This document shows positions 34,900 through 43,055 of a stretch of 64,000 nucleotides of DNA, one piece after another (position 1 is the stretch's first letter; each line of letters starts with the position of its first letter). The notes under the pieces were generated by a model. The model did not search any database, was not told the DNA's origin, and saw only the letters and a list, made by a program, of their open reading frames with translations. Position numbers and translations under genes: made by a program. This DNA comes from Micromonospora humi (GTDB taxonomy: Bacteria > Actinomycetota > Actinomycetes > Mycobacteriales > Micromonosporaceae). Where the stretch lies: positions 186,001 to 250,000 of the forward strand of contig NZ_FMDM01000008.1 in assembly GCF_900090105.1 (NCBI RefSeq), in the 5' to 3' direction.

Positions 34900-35130
34900 T
34901 CAACTGGCTCCCTGTCGCGCTTCCCTCCGGGCGGACGCCGCATCCTCCGCCCGGTGCGATCGCTTGAGCATGAACACCCCGCCGCCGACGAGAATGACGC
35001 TGAGAACGATCCCGAAGAGGTCGCCTCCGGCAAGGCTGCTGAATGCCATGAGCAGCCCACAGATCACCGCCAGCCCGCCGACGAGCCGCAGGAGGTAACG
35101 CCCGACTGACCTGCCCCGTGAATCCATCAT
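34900..35130 (-). CDS. Small two-helix membrane protein (paralogue 1)
   Basis: 76 residues from ATG 35130 (an in-frame ATG at 35127 follows). It begins RGRSVGRYLLRLVGGLAVIC, then two hydrophobic spans (AVICGLLMAFSSLAGG; FGIVLSVILVGGGVFMLKRS) and a basic tail. The neighbour at 35153-35368 aligns along its whole length (GKSIGSYLLRVVGVVAVLC; VVLAFLLIGGGVFALKRS), so the two are tandem duplicates. The same promoter motif (GTTT-N16-GGGTA, 35142-35166) precedes it, leaving almost no leader. Confidence 0.65.
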   Translation of the reverse strand: MMDSRGRSVGRYLLRLVGGLAVICGLLMAFSSLAGGDLFGIVLSVILVGGGVFMLKRSHRAEDAASARREARQGAS

Positions 35131-35141
35131 GGACGCCCGTC

Positions 35142-35166
35142 TACCCGTGGCGTCATGACGCCAAAC
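35142..35166 (-). promoter_or_regulatory. GTTT-N16-GGGTA promoter of paralogue 1
   Basis: On the minus strand GTTT (35163-35166) and GGGTA (35142-35146) are separated by 16 bases, the layout of SigB/SigF-type stress promoters. The start codon of the 76-residue gene is only about 12 bases beyond GGGTA, so the transcript would be leaderless or nearly so. The same motif with the same spacing precedes the second paralogue. Confidence 0.65.
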
Positions 35167-35368
35167 CGCTCACCGGGCGCGACCGAGGGCCACCCGAACG
35201 CTTGAGCGCGAACACCCCGCCGCCGATGAGCAGGAAGGCGAGGACGACCCCGACGACGTTGGGGTTGATGAGACTGCCGGCCGCCATGAGCAGCCCGCAG
35301 AGCACCGCCACCACGCCGACCACTCGTAGGAGATAACTCCCGATTGACTTGCCCCGTTGTTCCACCAT
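35153..35368 (-). CDS. Small two-helix membrane protein (paralogue 2)
   Basis: 71 residues from ATG 35368 (MVEQRGKSIGSYLLRVVG). Two spans of about 18 residues (VVAVLCGLLMAAGSLI; GVVLAFLLIGGGVFAL) bracket a short turn, with basic ends, so it is a small hairpin membrane protein. It is a tandem duplicate of the 34900-35130 gene, sharing the promoter and the first bases around the start (ATGG-ACGCCCGTCTACCCGTGGCGTC). A general stress role is inferred from the promoter type. Confidence 0.65.
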   Translation of the reverse strand: MVEQRGKSIGSYLLRVVGVVAVLCGLLMAAGSLINPNVVGVVLAFLLIGGGVFALKRSGGPRSRPVSGLAS

Positions 35369-35379
35369 GGACGCCCGTC

Positions 35380-35404
35380 TACCCGTGGCGTCGCGCCGGC
35401 AAAC
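35380..35404 (-). promoter_or_regulatory. GTTT-N16-GGGTA promoter of paralogue 2
   Basis: On the minus strand GTTT (35401-35404) and GGGTA (35380-35384) again lie 16 bases apart, and GGGTAGAC is followed after 8 bases by the ATG. The core and flanks match the site at 35142-35166, so promoter and gene were duplicated together. Confidence 0.65.
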
Positions 35405-35460
35405 CGTTCACCGGGCGCGGCGCAGCACCGTCAACGTGGCCGCGTCCACCAGCTCGGCCG

Positions 35461-35655
35461 ACGTGAAGCGGAAGTCGGCGGGCGTCCCGGTGTTCGAGGC
35501 CGCCGACGTGCCCGCGCCGACCCGGCTGCTGGCCGCCGACGTGGTGCTGGAGATGCCGCCGGTGCCGCTCTGGTCGCCGGCCGGGCGCACTACAGCGCCT
35601 TCGTGGAGCGGGTCTTCGCCATGCGCGGGACCGGCTGGCGGCTGTGCCCGTCGGG
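35461..35655 (+). pseudogene. Frameshifted fragment of an ECF (SigJ/SigX-like) sigma factor
   Basis: One frame reads FEAADVPAPTRLLAADVVLE, MPPVPLW, after which another frame continues AHYSAFVERVFAMRGTGWR. Together they match the SnoaL-like C-terminal domain of large ECF sigma factors (LLADDVVLEMPPVPLW and VFALRGTGWR). A one-base deletion, or a two-base insertion, near 35580-35590 separates them. No sigma-2/4 domain precedes it, so it is a decayed 3' fragment. Confidence 0.55.
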
Positions 35656-35726
35656 TGACATTTGTACCGGCCGACCGGGTATCGCCGGCCCTGCCCGCGC
35701 CGCCGCGGCCTCCCTAGCCTCGGGGC

Positions 35727-36620
35727 ATGGACGACGAAGCGGTACGACTGGCCGGGCTGACCCGGCACTACGGCCCGGTCCGGGCGGTCGACGGGATCGA
35801 CCTGAGCATCGCGCGGGGGAGCACGGTTGCCCTGCTCGGACCGAACGGCGCCGGCAAGACCACCACCATCTCGATCCTGCTGGGGCTCGCGCCGGCCGAC
35901 GCCGGGACGGTGTCGTTGCTCGGCGGGACGCCCGCCGAGGCGGTCCGGGCCGGCCTGGTCGGCGCGATGCTCCAGGGTGCCGGCTTCGTCCCCGGCGCCA
36001 CCGTCACCGACCTGGTCGAGCTGGCGCGGGCCCTCTACCCCCACCCGCTGGACGCCGACCGGATCCTGCGCCTGGCCGGGCTCACCGGCCTGGCCACGCG
36101 CCGGGTCGACCGGCTCTCCGGCGGGGAGGCGCAACGCGCCCGGTTCGCGTTCGCCCTGGCCGGCCAGCCGGACCTGCTGGTCCTCGACGAGCCGACCGCC
36201 GCCCTGGACGTGGAGGGCCGGGAGGCGTTCTGGACGGCGATCCGGCGCTACGCCGACGACGGCCACACCGTGCTGTTCAGCACCCACCACCTGCACGAGG
36301 CCGACGAGTACGCCGACCGGGTCGTGGTGCTCGCCGCCGGGCGGGTGGTGGCCGACGGCACGCCCGCGCAGGTCCGCGCGCTCGCCGGTGCCCGCACGGT
36401 CACGTTCGACCTCGCCGACGGGGCGGTCGACGGTCTGGAGCAGCTGCCCGCCGTGCGGTCGGTGCGGGTGCGCGGCGACCGCGTGGTGCTCATCACCGAG
36501 GACGCCGACGCGACGGTGCTGGCGCTGGCGGCGGGCCGTGGCTTCCGGGGTCTGGAGGTCGCCGCCCCCGGGTTGGAGGCCGCGTTCCGGGCGCTCACCT
36601 CGACCGGAACGGAGCACTGA
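35727..36620 (+). CDS. ABC-2 exporter ATP-binding protein (DrrA-like)
   Basis: 297 residues from ATG 35727. Walker A GPNGAGKTTT, Q-loop MLQGAGFVPGATVTDLVEL, signature LSGGEAQRARFAFALAGQPD, Walker B LLVLDEPTAALD, H-loop FSTHHLHEADEYADRVVVLA. A C-terminal ~85 residue extension (from TVTFDLADGAVDGLEQL) is typical of DrrA/CcmA-type exporters. It forms an operon with the permease (two bases apart), kinase and regulator downstream. Confidence 0.95.
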   Translation: MDDEAVRLAGLTRHYGPVRAVDGIDLSIARGSTVALLGPNGAGKTTTISILLGLAPADAGTVSLLGGTPAEAVRAGLVGAMLQGAGFVPGATVTDLVELARALYPHPLDADRILRLAGLTGLATRRVDRLSGGEAQRARFAFALAGQPDLLVLDEPTAALDVEGREAFWTAIRRYADDGHTVLFSTHHLHEADEYADRVVVLAAGRVVADGTPAQVRALAGARTVTFDLADGAVDGLEQLPAVRSVRVRGDRVVLITEDADATVLALAAGRGFRGLEVAAPGLEAAFRALTSTGTEH

Positions 36621-36621
36621 C

Positions 36622-37350
36622 GTGCGCGCCTACCTGCGGTTCGAGCTGCGGCGACTGGTCCGGGACCCGCGACTGACCATGTTCACCGTCCTGGGACCGG
36701 TCGTCACCTATCTGATCTTCTCGCCGCTGGCCGGCGACGACCGGTTGGAGGGCCTCGACGCGGCCACCGCGCTCATGGTCGGCCTGGCCGGCTACGGTGC
36801 GGTGGCCGGCGCGCTCACGGTGGCCGGGTCGGTCGCGCAGGAACGCGCGTCGGGCTGGCTGCACCAGCTCCGAGTCACGCCGCTGCCACCCTGGCGGGTG
36901 GTGGTCGCGAAGACCCTGACCAGCATGCTCAGCGGTGTCCCGGCGGTCGTCGCGGTCGGCCTCACCGGCGTGCTCCAGCACCACGTCACGCTCACCGCCG
37001 GGCGGTGGGCCGCGCTGCTGCTGGCGCTGTGGCTCGGCACGGCACCGTTCGCGCTGCTCGGGCTCGCCATCGGGTACGCGCTGGCGCCGCACCTCGCCCA
37101 ACCGGCCGTCTTCCTGGTCTTCCTCGCCCTGTCCGTGCTCGGTGGCCTGCTCGTGCCGGTGGCGTACTTCCCGGACGCGCTGCGGCACCTCGCGCACGTG
37201 TTGCCCACCTACCGGTTCGCCGAACTGGGTTGGCGGTCGGTCGACGGGCGGGCGCCCGCCCCGGCCGGGCTGGTGCTGCTGCTCGCCTGGACCGGCGTGT
37301 TCGCGGTGCTCGCGGCCGGCGCGTACCGTCGCTCGACCGCCCGCCGCTGA
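36622..37350 (+). CDS. ABC-2 type permease
   Basis: 242 residues from GTG 36622, one base after the ATPase stop. Six membrane segments, with FELRRLVRDPRLTMFTVLGP and the central AQERASGWLHQLRVTPLPPW, which is the conserved ABC-2 element. VLSVLGGLLVPVAYFPDALR is the loop before helix 5. It should export a lipid or drug together with the ATPase, and is followed after 19 bases by the kinase gene. Confidence 0.9.
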   Translation: MRAYLRFELRRLVRDPRLTMFTVLGPVVTYLIFSPLAGDDRLEGLDAATALMVGLAGYGAVAGALTVAGSVAQERASGWLHQLRVTPLPPWRVVVAKTLTSMLSGVPAVVAVGLTGVLQHHVTLTAGRWAALLLALWLGTAPFALLGLAIGYALAPHLAQPAVFLVFLALSVLGGLLVPVAYFPDALRHLAHVLPTYRFAELGWRSVDGRAPAPAGLVLLLAWTGVFAVLAAGAYRRSTARR

Positions 37351-37369
37351 CCGTCGTACGGTGACTGCC

Positions 37370-38512
37370 ATGTCCGACCCCGATCCCGACGCCGCCGCCC
37401 GGCGGCGGGGAATCGCGCTGGTCGCCGCGCACACGCTGTGGTTCTGGTTGCTGGTCCCGCCGGCCGCCGCGATCGCCGGCGGGGAGGTGCGGCCCGCCGC
37501 GCCGGCGGCCGTCGGGCTGATCGGGTTCGCGCTGCTCTACCTCACCATGGTGGCCGTGCCGGTGGTGTCCCTGCCGGTCCCGCCGCTGGCGCGGCGCCTC
37601 GGGCTGGCGGTGTTCGCGCTGCTCGGCGTGGCGCTCGCCGCCGCCTACGCGGGTGGTCCCGGCGGCTGGCTGATCCTGCTGATGTACGTGGCGGCGGCGG
37701 GTGCCGTGACGGTGGACCGGCCGGCCTGGGGTTTCGCCTGGGTCGGCGGCTCGGTCGCCGCCGTCGCGGCGATCGGCGTGGTCCGCGGCGCGCCGGCCGC
37801 GGACACCGCGCAGACGGCGCTGATCACGATGCTGGCGGGCGCCATGACGCTGGCGTTCGCCCGGATGGCGCAACTCGTCGGCGAGCTGCGCCGGACCCAG
37901 CGGGAACTGGCCCGGGCGGCGGTGCGGCAGGAGCGGCTCCGCTTTGCCCGCGACCTGCACGACCTGCTCGGGCACACGCTGTCGCTGGTGGTGGTGAAGG
38001 CGGAGGTGGTGCGCCGGCTCGTGCCGGTCGACCCGGGCCGGGCGGCGGCGGAGGCCGCGGACATCGAGCGGATCGGCCGGACCGCGCTGGCCGAGGTCCG
38101 CGAGGCCGTCACCGGTTACCGGGACCACAGCTTCGGCCGCGAGCTGGCGAACGCCCGGGTCGCCCTGGCCGACGCCGGGATCGCGGTGACGGTACGACAC
38201 GACGGCGAACCGCTCGGCCCGGCGGTCGACGACGCGTTAGGGTGGGTGCTGCGGGAGGCGGTGACGAACGTGCTGCGGCACAGCCGGGCGACCCGGTGCG
38301 AGATCGCCCTGCACACCGACGCCGAGGGCTCGGTGCTGACCGTGCGGGACGACGGCGTCGGCGGTCGACCCGGGTACGGCAACGGGCTGCGCGGTCTCGC
38401 CGAACGCCTGGGCCGCGCGCGGGGCACGCTTGACGTCGTCCCGGACCCCGGCGGTGGCCTGCGGCTCACCGCCCGCGCGCGGCACCGGCCGGCCCCGGTG
38501 GTGTCCCGGTGA
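37370..38512 (+). CDS. DesK-like sensor histidine kinase
   Basis: 380 residues from ATG 37370. Residues 1-~165 contain five to six membrane spans. The linker ELRRTQRELARAAVRQERL leads to the phospho-acceptor His197 in RFARDLHDLLGHTLSLVVV. The ATPase part has WVLREAVTNVLRHSRATRCE, VRDDGVGGRPGYGNGLRGLA and ERLGRARGTLDVV. DesK-type kinases sense membrane state. It is placed after an exporter, so it probably senses the same compound or its effect on the membrane. Its stop overlaps the regulator start (GTGA). Confidence 0.9.
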   Translation: MSDPDPDAAARRRGIALVAAHTLWFWLLVPPAAAIAGGEVRPAAPAAVGLIGFALLYLTMVAVPVVSLPVPPLARRLGLAVFALLGVALAAAYAGGPGGWLILLMYVAAAGAVTVDRPAWGFAWVGGSVAAVAAIGVVRGAPAADTAQTALITMLAGAMTLAFARMAQLVGELRRTQRELARAAVRQERLRFARDLHDLLGHTLSLVVVKAEVVRRLVPVDPGRAAAEAADIERIGRTALAEVREAVTGYRDHSFGRELANARVALADAGIAVTVRHDGEPLGPAVDDALGWVLREAVTNVLRHSRATRCEIALHTDAEGSVLTVRDDGVGGRPGYGNGLRGLAERLGRARGTLDVVPDPGGGLRLTARARHRPAPVVSR

Positions 38513-39114
38513 TCCGGCTGCTGCTGGCCGAGGACCAGGGCATGATGCGTGGCGCGTTGGCCCTGCTGCTGAACCTGGAGGCCGACATCGAGGTGGTGGC
38601 CGAGGCGGGCACCGGCGTCGGCGCTGTCGAGGCGGCCCGGCGGGTCCGTCCGGACGTGGCGCTGCTGGACATCGAGATGCCGGACGGCACCGGGTTGGAC
38701 GCCGCCGCCGCGCTGCGGGCCGAGGTGCCGACCTGCCGGGTCCTCATCCTCACCACGTTCGGTCGGCCCGGCTACCTCCAGCGGGCCCTGGCCGCCGGCG
38801 CCCGGGGCTTCCTGGTCAAGGACGGGCCGGTGGAGGAGTTGGCGGCGGCGGTCCGGCGGGTCCTGGCCGGCGAGCGGGTGATCGACCCGGCGCTGGCCGT
38901 GGCGGCGCTGTCGGCCGGCCCGGACCCGCTGACCGACCGGGAGCGCGACGTGCTCGCCGCCGCCATGGACGGTGCGACGGTCGCCGACGTCGCGGCGGAG
39001 CTGCACCTGTCGGAGAGCACGGTCCGCAACTACCTGTCGGCGGCGATCGGCAAGACCGGCACCCGCAACCGGATCGAGGCGGCCCGCGCCGCCCGTGCCA
39101 ACGGCTGGCTCTGA
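38509..39114 (+). CDS. NarL-type response regulator
   Basis: 201 residues from GTG 38509. The receiver has LLLAEDQGMMRGALALLLNL, phospho-acceptor Asp54 in DVALLDIEMPDG, the Thr in LILTTFG and Lys in GFLVKDG. The LuxR HTH is TDRERDVLAAAMDGATVADV, ELHLSESTVRNYLSAAIGKT. It is the partner of the DesK-like kinase and likely regulates the upstream ABC genes. Confidence 0.95.
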   Translation: MIRLLLAEDQGMMRGALALLLNLEADIEVVAEAGTGVGAVEAARRVRPDVALLDIEMPDGTGLDAAAALRAEVPTCRVLILTTFGRPGYLQRALAAGARGFLVKDGPVEELAAAVRRVLAGERVIDPALAVAALSAGPDPLTDRERDVLAAAMDGATVADVAAELHLSESTVRNYLSAAIGKTGTRNRIEAARAARANGWL

Positions 39115-39130
39115 CCGTCCCGCGGTGCGC

Positions 39131-39499
39131 TCAGGACCGCTCGCGGATCTCCATCTCGGCCACCAGCCCACCGGCGAGACGATAGACGTGGGTGACCGTG
39201 TGGTTCGCCAGCTCCGACCCGGCCCGGTCCCGGACGATCTGGTGGACGGTGACGGCGATGCGGCCGTCGGGTTCGACGGCGAACCCGGTCGGCGTCACCG
39301 TCGGGTCGATCTCGGCCCACTGCCGGCGCCAGTAGTCGCCCACCTCGGCGCGGCCGTGCAGGACACCGCCCGCCCATCCGTTGGGCCAGCTGACGTCCGG
39401 GGTCATCGCCGCCAGCAGGCCGGGTACGTCCCGCTCGTTGAAGGCCGCGTAGAGGCTCGCGAGCCGCGTCTGCGGCGCGTCCGGTCCGGGGTCCGTCAT
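39131..39499 (-). CDS. SnoaL-like (NTF2-fold) protein
   Basis: 122 residues from ATG 39499 (MTDPGPDAPQTRLASLY). The cone fold is shown by LYAAFNERDVPGLLAAMTPD, VSWPNGWAGGVLHGRAEVGD, YWRRQWAEID and the terminal THVYRLAGGLVAEMEIRE. It is a nuclear-transport-factor-like cyclase/hydratase relative of unknown substrate, and a close neighbour of the sigma-linked SnoaL domain seen as a scrap near 35.5 kb. Not in an operon. Confidence 0.75.
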   Translation of the reverse strand: MTDPGPDAPQTRLASLYAAFNERDVPGLLAAMTPDVSWPNGWAGGVLHGRAEVGDYWRRQWAEIDPTVTPTGFAVEPDGRIAVTVHQIVRDRAGSELANHTVTHVYRLAGGLVAEMEIRERS

Positions 39500-39633
39500 G
39501 CTGCGATTCTGGCCGGTCCGGACGGATCGTGGTCGGTGACTTCGCGCTCGGCAGAGCGAATCGGATCCGCGCCCGACGGGCCGGGCCTGCTGGCGGTCTC
39601 CTCGACGGTTCGACTGACGCGCGGACCGGCGGC

Positions 39634-41313
39634 TCAGCCGTCGGAGTCGGCGAGCAGCCGGTCGCGGACCTCGCGGCGGAGGATCTTGCCGATCTGGGAG
39701 CGGGGCAGGTCCTCGACCACCACCACCCGGCGCGGCACCTTGTAGCCGGCCAGGTGGGCCCGGCACGCGGTGCGGATCGCCTCCGGGGTGCCGGCCACCG
39801 CGACGTCGAGCACCACGGCCGCGACGACCTCCTCGCCGTCGGCGGTGGGCACACCCACGGCGGCGGCCTCGACCACGCCGGGGACGCGCCGCAACGCCTC
39901 CTCCACCTCGGACGGATAGACGTTGAAGCCGCCGGTGATGATGAGTTCCTTGATCCGGTCGACCACGGTCACGAAGCCGTCGTCGTCCATGGTGACGATG
40001 TCGCCGGTGCGCAGCCAGCCGTCGGGCAGCAGCACCCGCGCGGTGTCGTCCGGCCGGTTCCAGTAGCCGGAGAACACCTGCGGGCCGCGCACCAGCAGCT
40101 CGCCGGCCTCGCCGGCGGGACGGTCGCGGGTCGGGTCCTCCGGGTCGACGATGCGGACCTCGGTGGAGGGGAACGGCACCCCGACCGTGCCGGGCCGGCG
40201 GGTCGGCGCGACCGGGTTGCCCAGCGTGATCGGGGACGTCTCGGTCATGCCGTACCCCTCGACGAGCAGCCCGCCGGTCACCTGTTCCCACAGGTCCACG
40301 GTGGCCGGGGGCAGGGCCATCGCGCCGGAGATGGCGTACCGGATCGAGGTGAGGTCGGCGCCGCGCTCGCGGGCGGCGGTGGCCAGCCGCGCGTAGACCG
40401 GCGGCACCGCCGGCAGGAACGTCGGGGGGCGGCGACGGGCCGCGTCGAGCACCTGGTCGACGTCGAAGCGCGGGAACAGCACCAGCGTCGCGCCGATGCC
40501 CACGGCGAAGGTGAGGCAGAGCGTCAGCCCGTAGGCGTGGAACAGCGGCAGCACCGCGTACACGGTCTCCGCGCCGTCGCGCAGGCCGGGCACCCAGGCC
40601 CGGCCCTGCGCGGCGTTGGCCCGCAGGTTGCGGTGGGTCAGCACGGCGCCCTTGGGCACCCCGGTGGTGCCGCCGGTGTACTGGAGCAGCGCGATGTCGT
40701 CGACGCCCGGGCCAGGGTGCGTGGCCGGCAGTCCGCCGGCGGCGGCGACCAGGTCCGACCAGCTCAGCGCGCCCGGGGCGGGGCCGGTCATGGCCGCGCG
40801 GGCGGCGCGGACCTTCGGCAGCGGCAACCGCAACGCCCACCGCTTGAGCCGGGGCAGCGCCGCGGTCAGGTCGACCGCGACCACGGTACGCACGGCGCCA
40901 CGCCCCGCGACCAGCGGCGCGATCCGGTCCCACACGATCGCGACCTCGGCACCGTGGTCGGTGAGCTGCCGGTCCAGCTCGTCGGCGGTGTAGAGCGGGT
41001 TGTGCTCGACCACCACCGCGCCGAGGCGCAGCACCGCGTAGAAGGCGACCACGTGCTGCGGGCAGTTCGGCAGCACCAACGCCACCCGGTCGCCCGGCGA
41101 GACACCGAGCCGGCGCAGCGCCTCGGCGGCGCGGGTCACCTGGTCGGCCAGCTCGGTGAAGGTGGTGGTGGCGCCGTAGAAGTCGAGCGCCACCCGGGGG
41201 CCGAACCGGCCCGCCGCGTCGGTGAGCAGGTCGACGAGCGAGCCGTCCGGCTCGGCGATCTCGGCCGGCACCCCGGGTGCGTAGCTGCGGGTCCAGGGGT
41301 GGGTCGCGTCCAT
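39634..41313 (-). CDS. Long-chain fatty acid-CoA ligase / acyl-CoA synthetase
   Basis: 559 residues. ANL superfamily: the P-loop-like motif LLQYTGGTTGVPKGAVLTHR, LVEGYGMTETSPITLGNPVA (A5), WLRTGDIVTMDDDGFVTVVD (A7) and RIKELIITGGFNVYPSEVEE, then the catalytic Lys in SQIGKILRREVRDRLLA. Gene order and length fit FadD-like acyl-CoA ligases that activate fatty acids via an acyl-adenylate. A palindrome upstream (41369-41388) may bind a fatty acid repressor. Confidence 0.9.
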   Translation of the reverse strand: MDATHPWTRSYAPGVPAEIAEPDGSLVDLLTDAAGRFGPRVALDFYGATTTFTELADQVTRAAEALRRLGVSPGDRVALVLPNCPQHVVAFYAVLRLGAVVVEHNPLYTADELDRQLTDHGAEVAIVWDRIAPLVAGRGAVRTVVAVDLTAALPRLKRWALRLPLPKVRAARAAMTGPAPGALSWSDLVAAAGGLPATHPGPGVDDIALLQYTGGTTGVPKGAVLTHRNLRANAAQGRAWVPGLRDGAETVYAVLPLFHAYGLTLCLTFAVGIGATLVLFPRFDVDQVLDAARRRPPTFLPAVPPVYARLATAARERGADLTSIRYAISGAMALPPATVDLWEQVTGGLLVEGYGMTETSPITLGNPVAPTRRPGTVGVPFPSTEVRIVDPEDPTRDRPAGEAGELLVRGPQVFSGYWNRPDDTARVLLPDGWLRTGDIVTMDDDGFVTVVDRIKELIITGGFNVYPSEVEEALRRVPGVVEAAAVGVPTADGEEVVAAVVLDVAVAGTPEAIRTACRAHLAGYKVPRRVVVVEDLPRSQIGKILRREVRDRLLADSDG

Positions 41314-41368
41314 CGCCGTCTCTCCTCGCTGCGCGGATGACGGCCCCAGCCTAACGTGACCGGCCGGT

Positions 41369-41388
41369 AACTTACGCCAGCGTAGGTT
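41369..41388. promoter_or_regulatory. Palindrome upstream of acyl-CoA ligase
   Basis: AACTTACG-CCAG-CGTAGGTT is a near-perfect dyad, broken at one position in each arm. It lies 56 bases before the ligase start and 15 bases past the end of the small membrane gene. The shape resembles TetR-type operators for fatty acid genes in actinomycetes; the regulator is not in the window. Confidence 0.45.
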
Positions 41389-41403
41389 GCCGGTTTGGTC
41401 ACA

Positions 41404-41583
41404 TCAGCGGTGCGTGGCCGAATGTCGGTGGGCCACCCGCCGGGTCTTCACGATCGCGAAGACGACGACCGCGGCCAGCGCGATCACGCCGATGATGACC
41501 AGCCAGCGGACCGCCTCCAGCAGCAGCCCGAGCAGGATGAGCACGCCGGCGACCACGCCGACCACCCAGAGCAACGCGCGCAT
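41404..41583 (-). CDS. Small membrane protein
   Basis: 59 residues from ATG 41583 (MRALLWVVGVVAGVLILLG). Two hydrophobic spans (VVGVVAGVLILLGLLLEAV; LVIIGVIALAAVVVFAIV) followed by a His/Arg-rich tail (VAHRHSATHR). A GGAGGAG lies upstream. No family assignment; a small hairpin membrane protein. Confidence 0.5.
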   Translation of the reverse strand: MRALLWVVGVVAGVLILLGLLLEAVRWLVIIGVIALAAVVVFAIVKTRRVAHRHSATHR

Positions 41584-41655
41584 GTCGTGCCTCCGTCTCC
41601 TCCGGTGGGCCGCGCGCTTTCCCGCTCCGCCGGCGACCATGCCACCGGCGGGACG

Positions 41656-42366
41656 TCAGCGCCGGGCCACGTAGACGGTGTTCGCCGCCTCCCGGCCCTG
41701 CAGCGGGTTGGGGAACCGGACGACGTGCGCCACCGAGGTCGGGAACACCTCGGTCAGCGTGCGCTGGAACTCGGAGTCGGGCGGGTCGTTCGACCAGAGC
41801 GCGAACACCCCGTCCGGGTGCAGCAGCGCCGCCAGCCGGCGCAGCCCGTCGACCGTGTAGAAGGGAGCGTGGCTGGGGTGCAACACGTGCCGGGGGGAGT
41901 GGTCCACGTCGAGCAGCACCGCGTGGAAACGCCGCCCGGGCTCCTCCGGGTCGAACCCGCCGTCGGCGACCGCCGCGAAGAAGTCCGCCCGGACGAACCG
42001 GGTACGCGGGTCCGCGGCCAGGCCGGCGGCGAACGGCAGCAGGTCCCGGCGGTGCCAGTCGATCACGTCCTCGATCGCCTCGACCACCAGCAGCGACCGC
42101 ACCCGGGCGTCCTCCAGGGCGGTGCGCGCCGTGTAGCCGAGCCCGAGACCGCCGACCACCACGTCCAGCGTCTCCCCGGTGAGCGGGGCCAGCCCGAGCC
42201 GGGCCAGCTCGATCTCGGCGACCGGGAAGGCGCTGGACATCAGGTATTCGTCGTCGAGCTTCACCTCATAGACGTCGGCGTCCAACGCCGGGTCGTGGCG
42301 CCGGCGCAGGCTGATCTCCCCGATCGGGGTCTCCCGCCAGGCCAACTCCTCGAAACGCACGCCCAC
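41656..42366 (-). CDS. Spermidine synthase-like methyltransferase-fold protein
   Basis: 236 residues from GTG 42366 with AGAGGA six bases upstream. It opens VGVRFEELAWRETPIGEISL and shows the polyamine-synthase Rossmann core: LDVVVGGLGLGYTARTALED, then LLVVEAIEDVIDWHRRDLLP and VLLDVDHSPRHVLHP. LHPDGVFALWSNDPPDSEFQ follows. Spermidine synthase relatives without the catalytic Asp pair are common in actinomycetes; this is one, with the amine specificity unsupported. Confidence 0.75.
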   Translation of the reverse strand: MGVRFEELAWRETPIGEISLRRRHDPALDADVYEVKLDDEYLMSSAFPVAEIELARLGLAPLTGETLDVVVGGLGLGYTARTALEDARVRSLLVVEAIEDVIDWHRRDLLPFAAGLAADPRTRFVRADFFAAVADGGFDPEEPGRRFHAVLLDVDHSPRHVLHPSHAPFYTVDGLRRLAALLHPDGVFALWSNDPPDSEFQRTLTEVFPTSVAHVVRFPNPLQGREAANTVYVARR

Positions 42367-42446
42367 CGGGTGTCCTCTCCGCCGATCCGTCACCGGATGC
42401 TACCGGCCGGCTCGGGACCCGGCCCGGCGAACGCCCCGGCCGGCGG

Positions 42447-43055
42447 TCAGTCCGCGGGGCGGGTGGCCACCACCACGGTGTCCAGCGCGTCGACCGTGCC
42501 GCCGTCGCCGGTCGGCACCGGGCGGCGGGCGGTCTCGGCGCGCCGGATGCGCAGCCCGGCCAGCCCGTCGACGACCGCCTCCGGGGTGAGCAGCACTGTC
42601 GCGTCCTGCGGGCCGCCGGTGCCGCCGGAGAGGTTCGCCAGGTCGTGGCCGACCACCACGAGCGTGCCGCCGGGACGCAGCGCCGACCGGGCTGCGGCGA
42701 GCACCCCGGCGAAGTCGGCGGCGGGCAGGTGCAGGTAGCTGATCAGCACCAGGTCGTAGCTGCCCGGCACCGGCCGGTACGCGGTCACGTCGGCGACCCG
42801 CCAGTCGACCGAGACGCCCCGCGCGGCGGCCAGCTCCCGCCCCCGCTCGATGGCAACGGTCGAGAAGTCGACCGCGTTGACCCGCCAGCCCTGACCGGCC
42901 AGCCAGACCGCGTTGCGTCCCTCGCCGGCGGCGATGTCCAACGCCGAGCCGGGACTCAGCCCGGCGACCGACTCGACCACGAACCGGTTGGGCTCAGCGC
43001 TCCACACCAGCCCGGATGCGTTGGCGTAGCGGTCGTCCCAGGCGCTGCTGTCCAC
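42447..43055 (-). CDS. SAM methyltransferase (TehB-like) ending the sulfur operon
   Basis: 202 residues from GTG 43055, after a strong AAGGAGGGG. WDDRYANASGLVWSAEPNRF and ALDIAAGEGRNAVWLAGQGW are the TehB-like start and SAM loop, VNAVDFSTVAIERGRELAA the acidic loop. It overlaps the 3' end of the TauE-like gene by 62 bases in another frame, so it belongs to the same message. TehB-type methylases act on chalcogen oxyanions; a thiol or sulfide methylation role would fit this operon (inference). Confidence 0.75.
   Translation of the reverse strand: MDSSAWDDRYANASGLVWSAEPNRFVVESVAGLSPGSALDIAAGEGRNAVWLAGQGWRVNAVDFSTVAIERGRELAAARGVSVDWRVADVTAYRPVPGSYDLVLISYLHLPAADFAGVLAAARSALRPGGTLVVVGHDLANLSGGTGGPQDATVLLTPEAVVDGLAGLRIRRAETARRPVPTGDGGTVDALDTVVVATRPAD

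Larger units (their letters stand above)
35369..35726. other. Gap between paralogue 2 and the ABC-2 operon
   Basis: Besides the stress promoter (35380-35404) and the sigma-factor scrap (35461-35655), a leftward open frame ends at 35408 (DAATLTVLRRAR), which could be the last residues of a lost protein. I see no other gene; the ABC ATPase begins at 35727. Confidence 0.4.
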
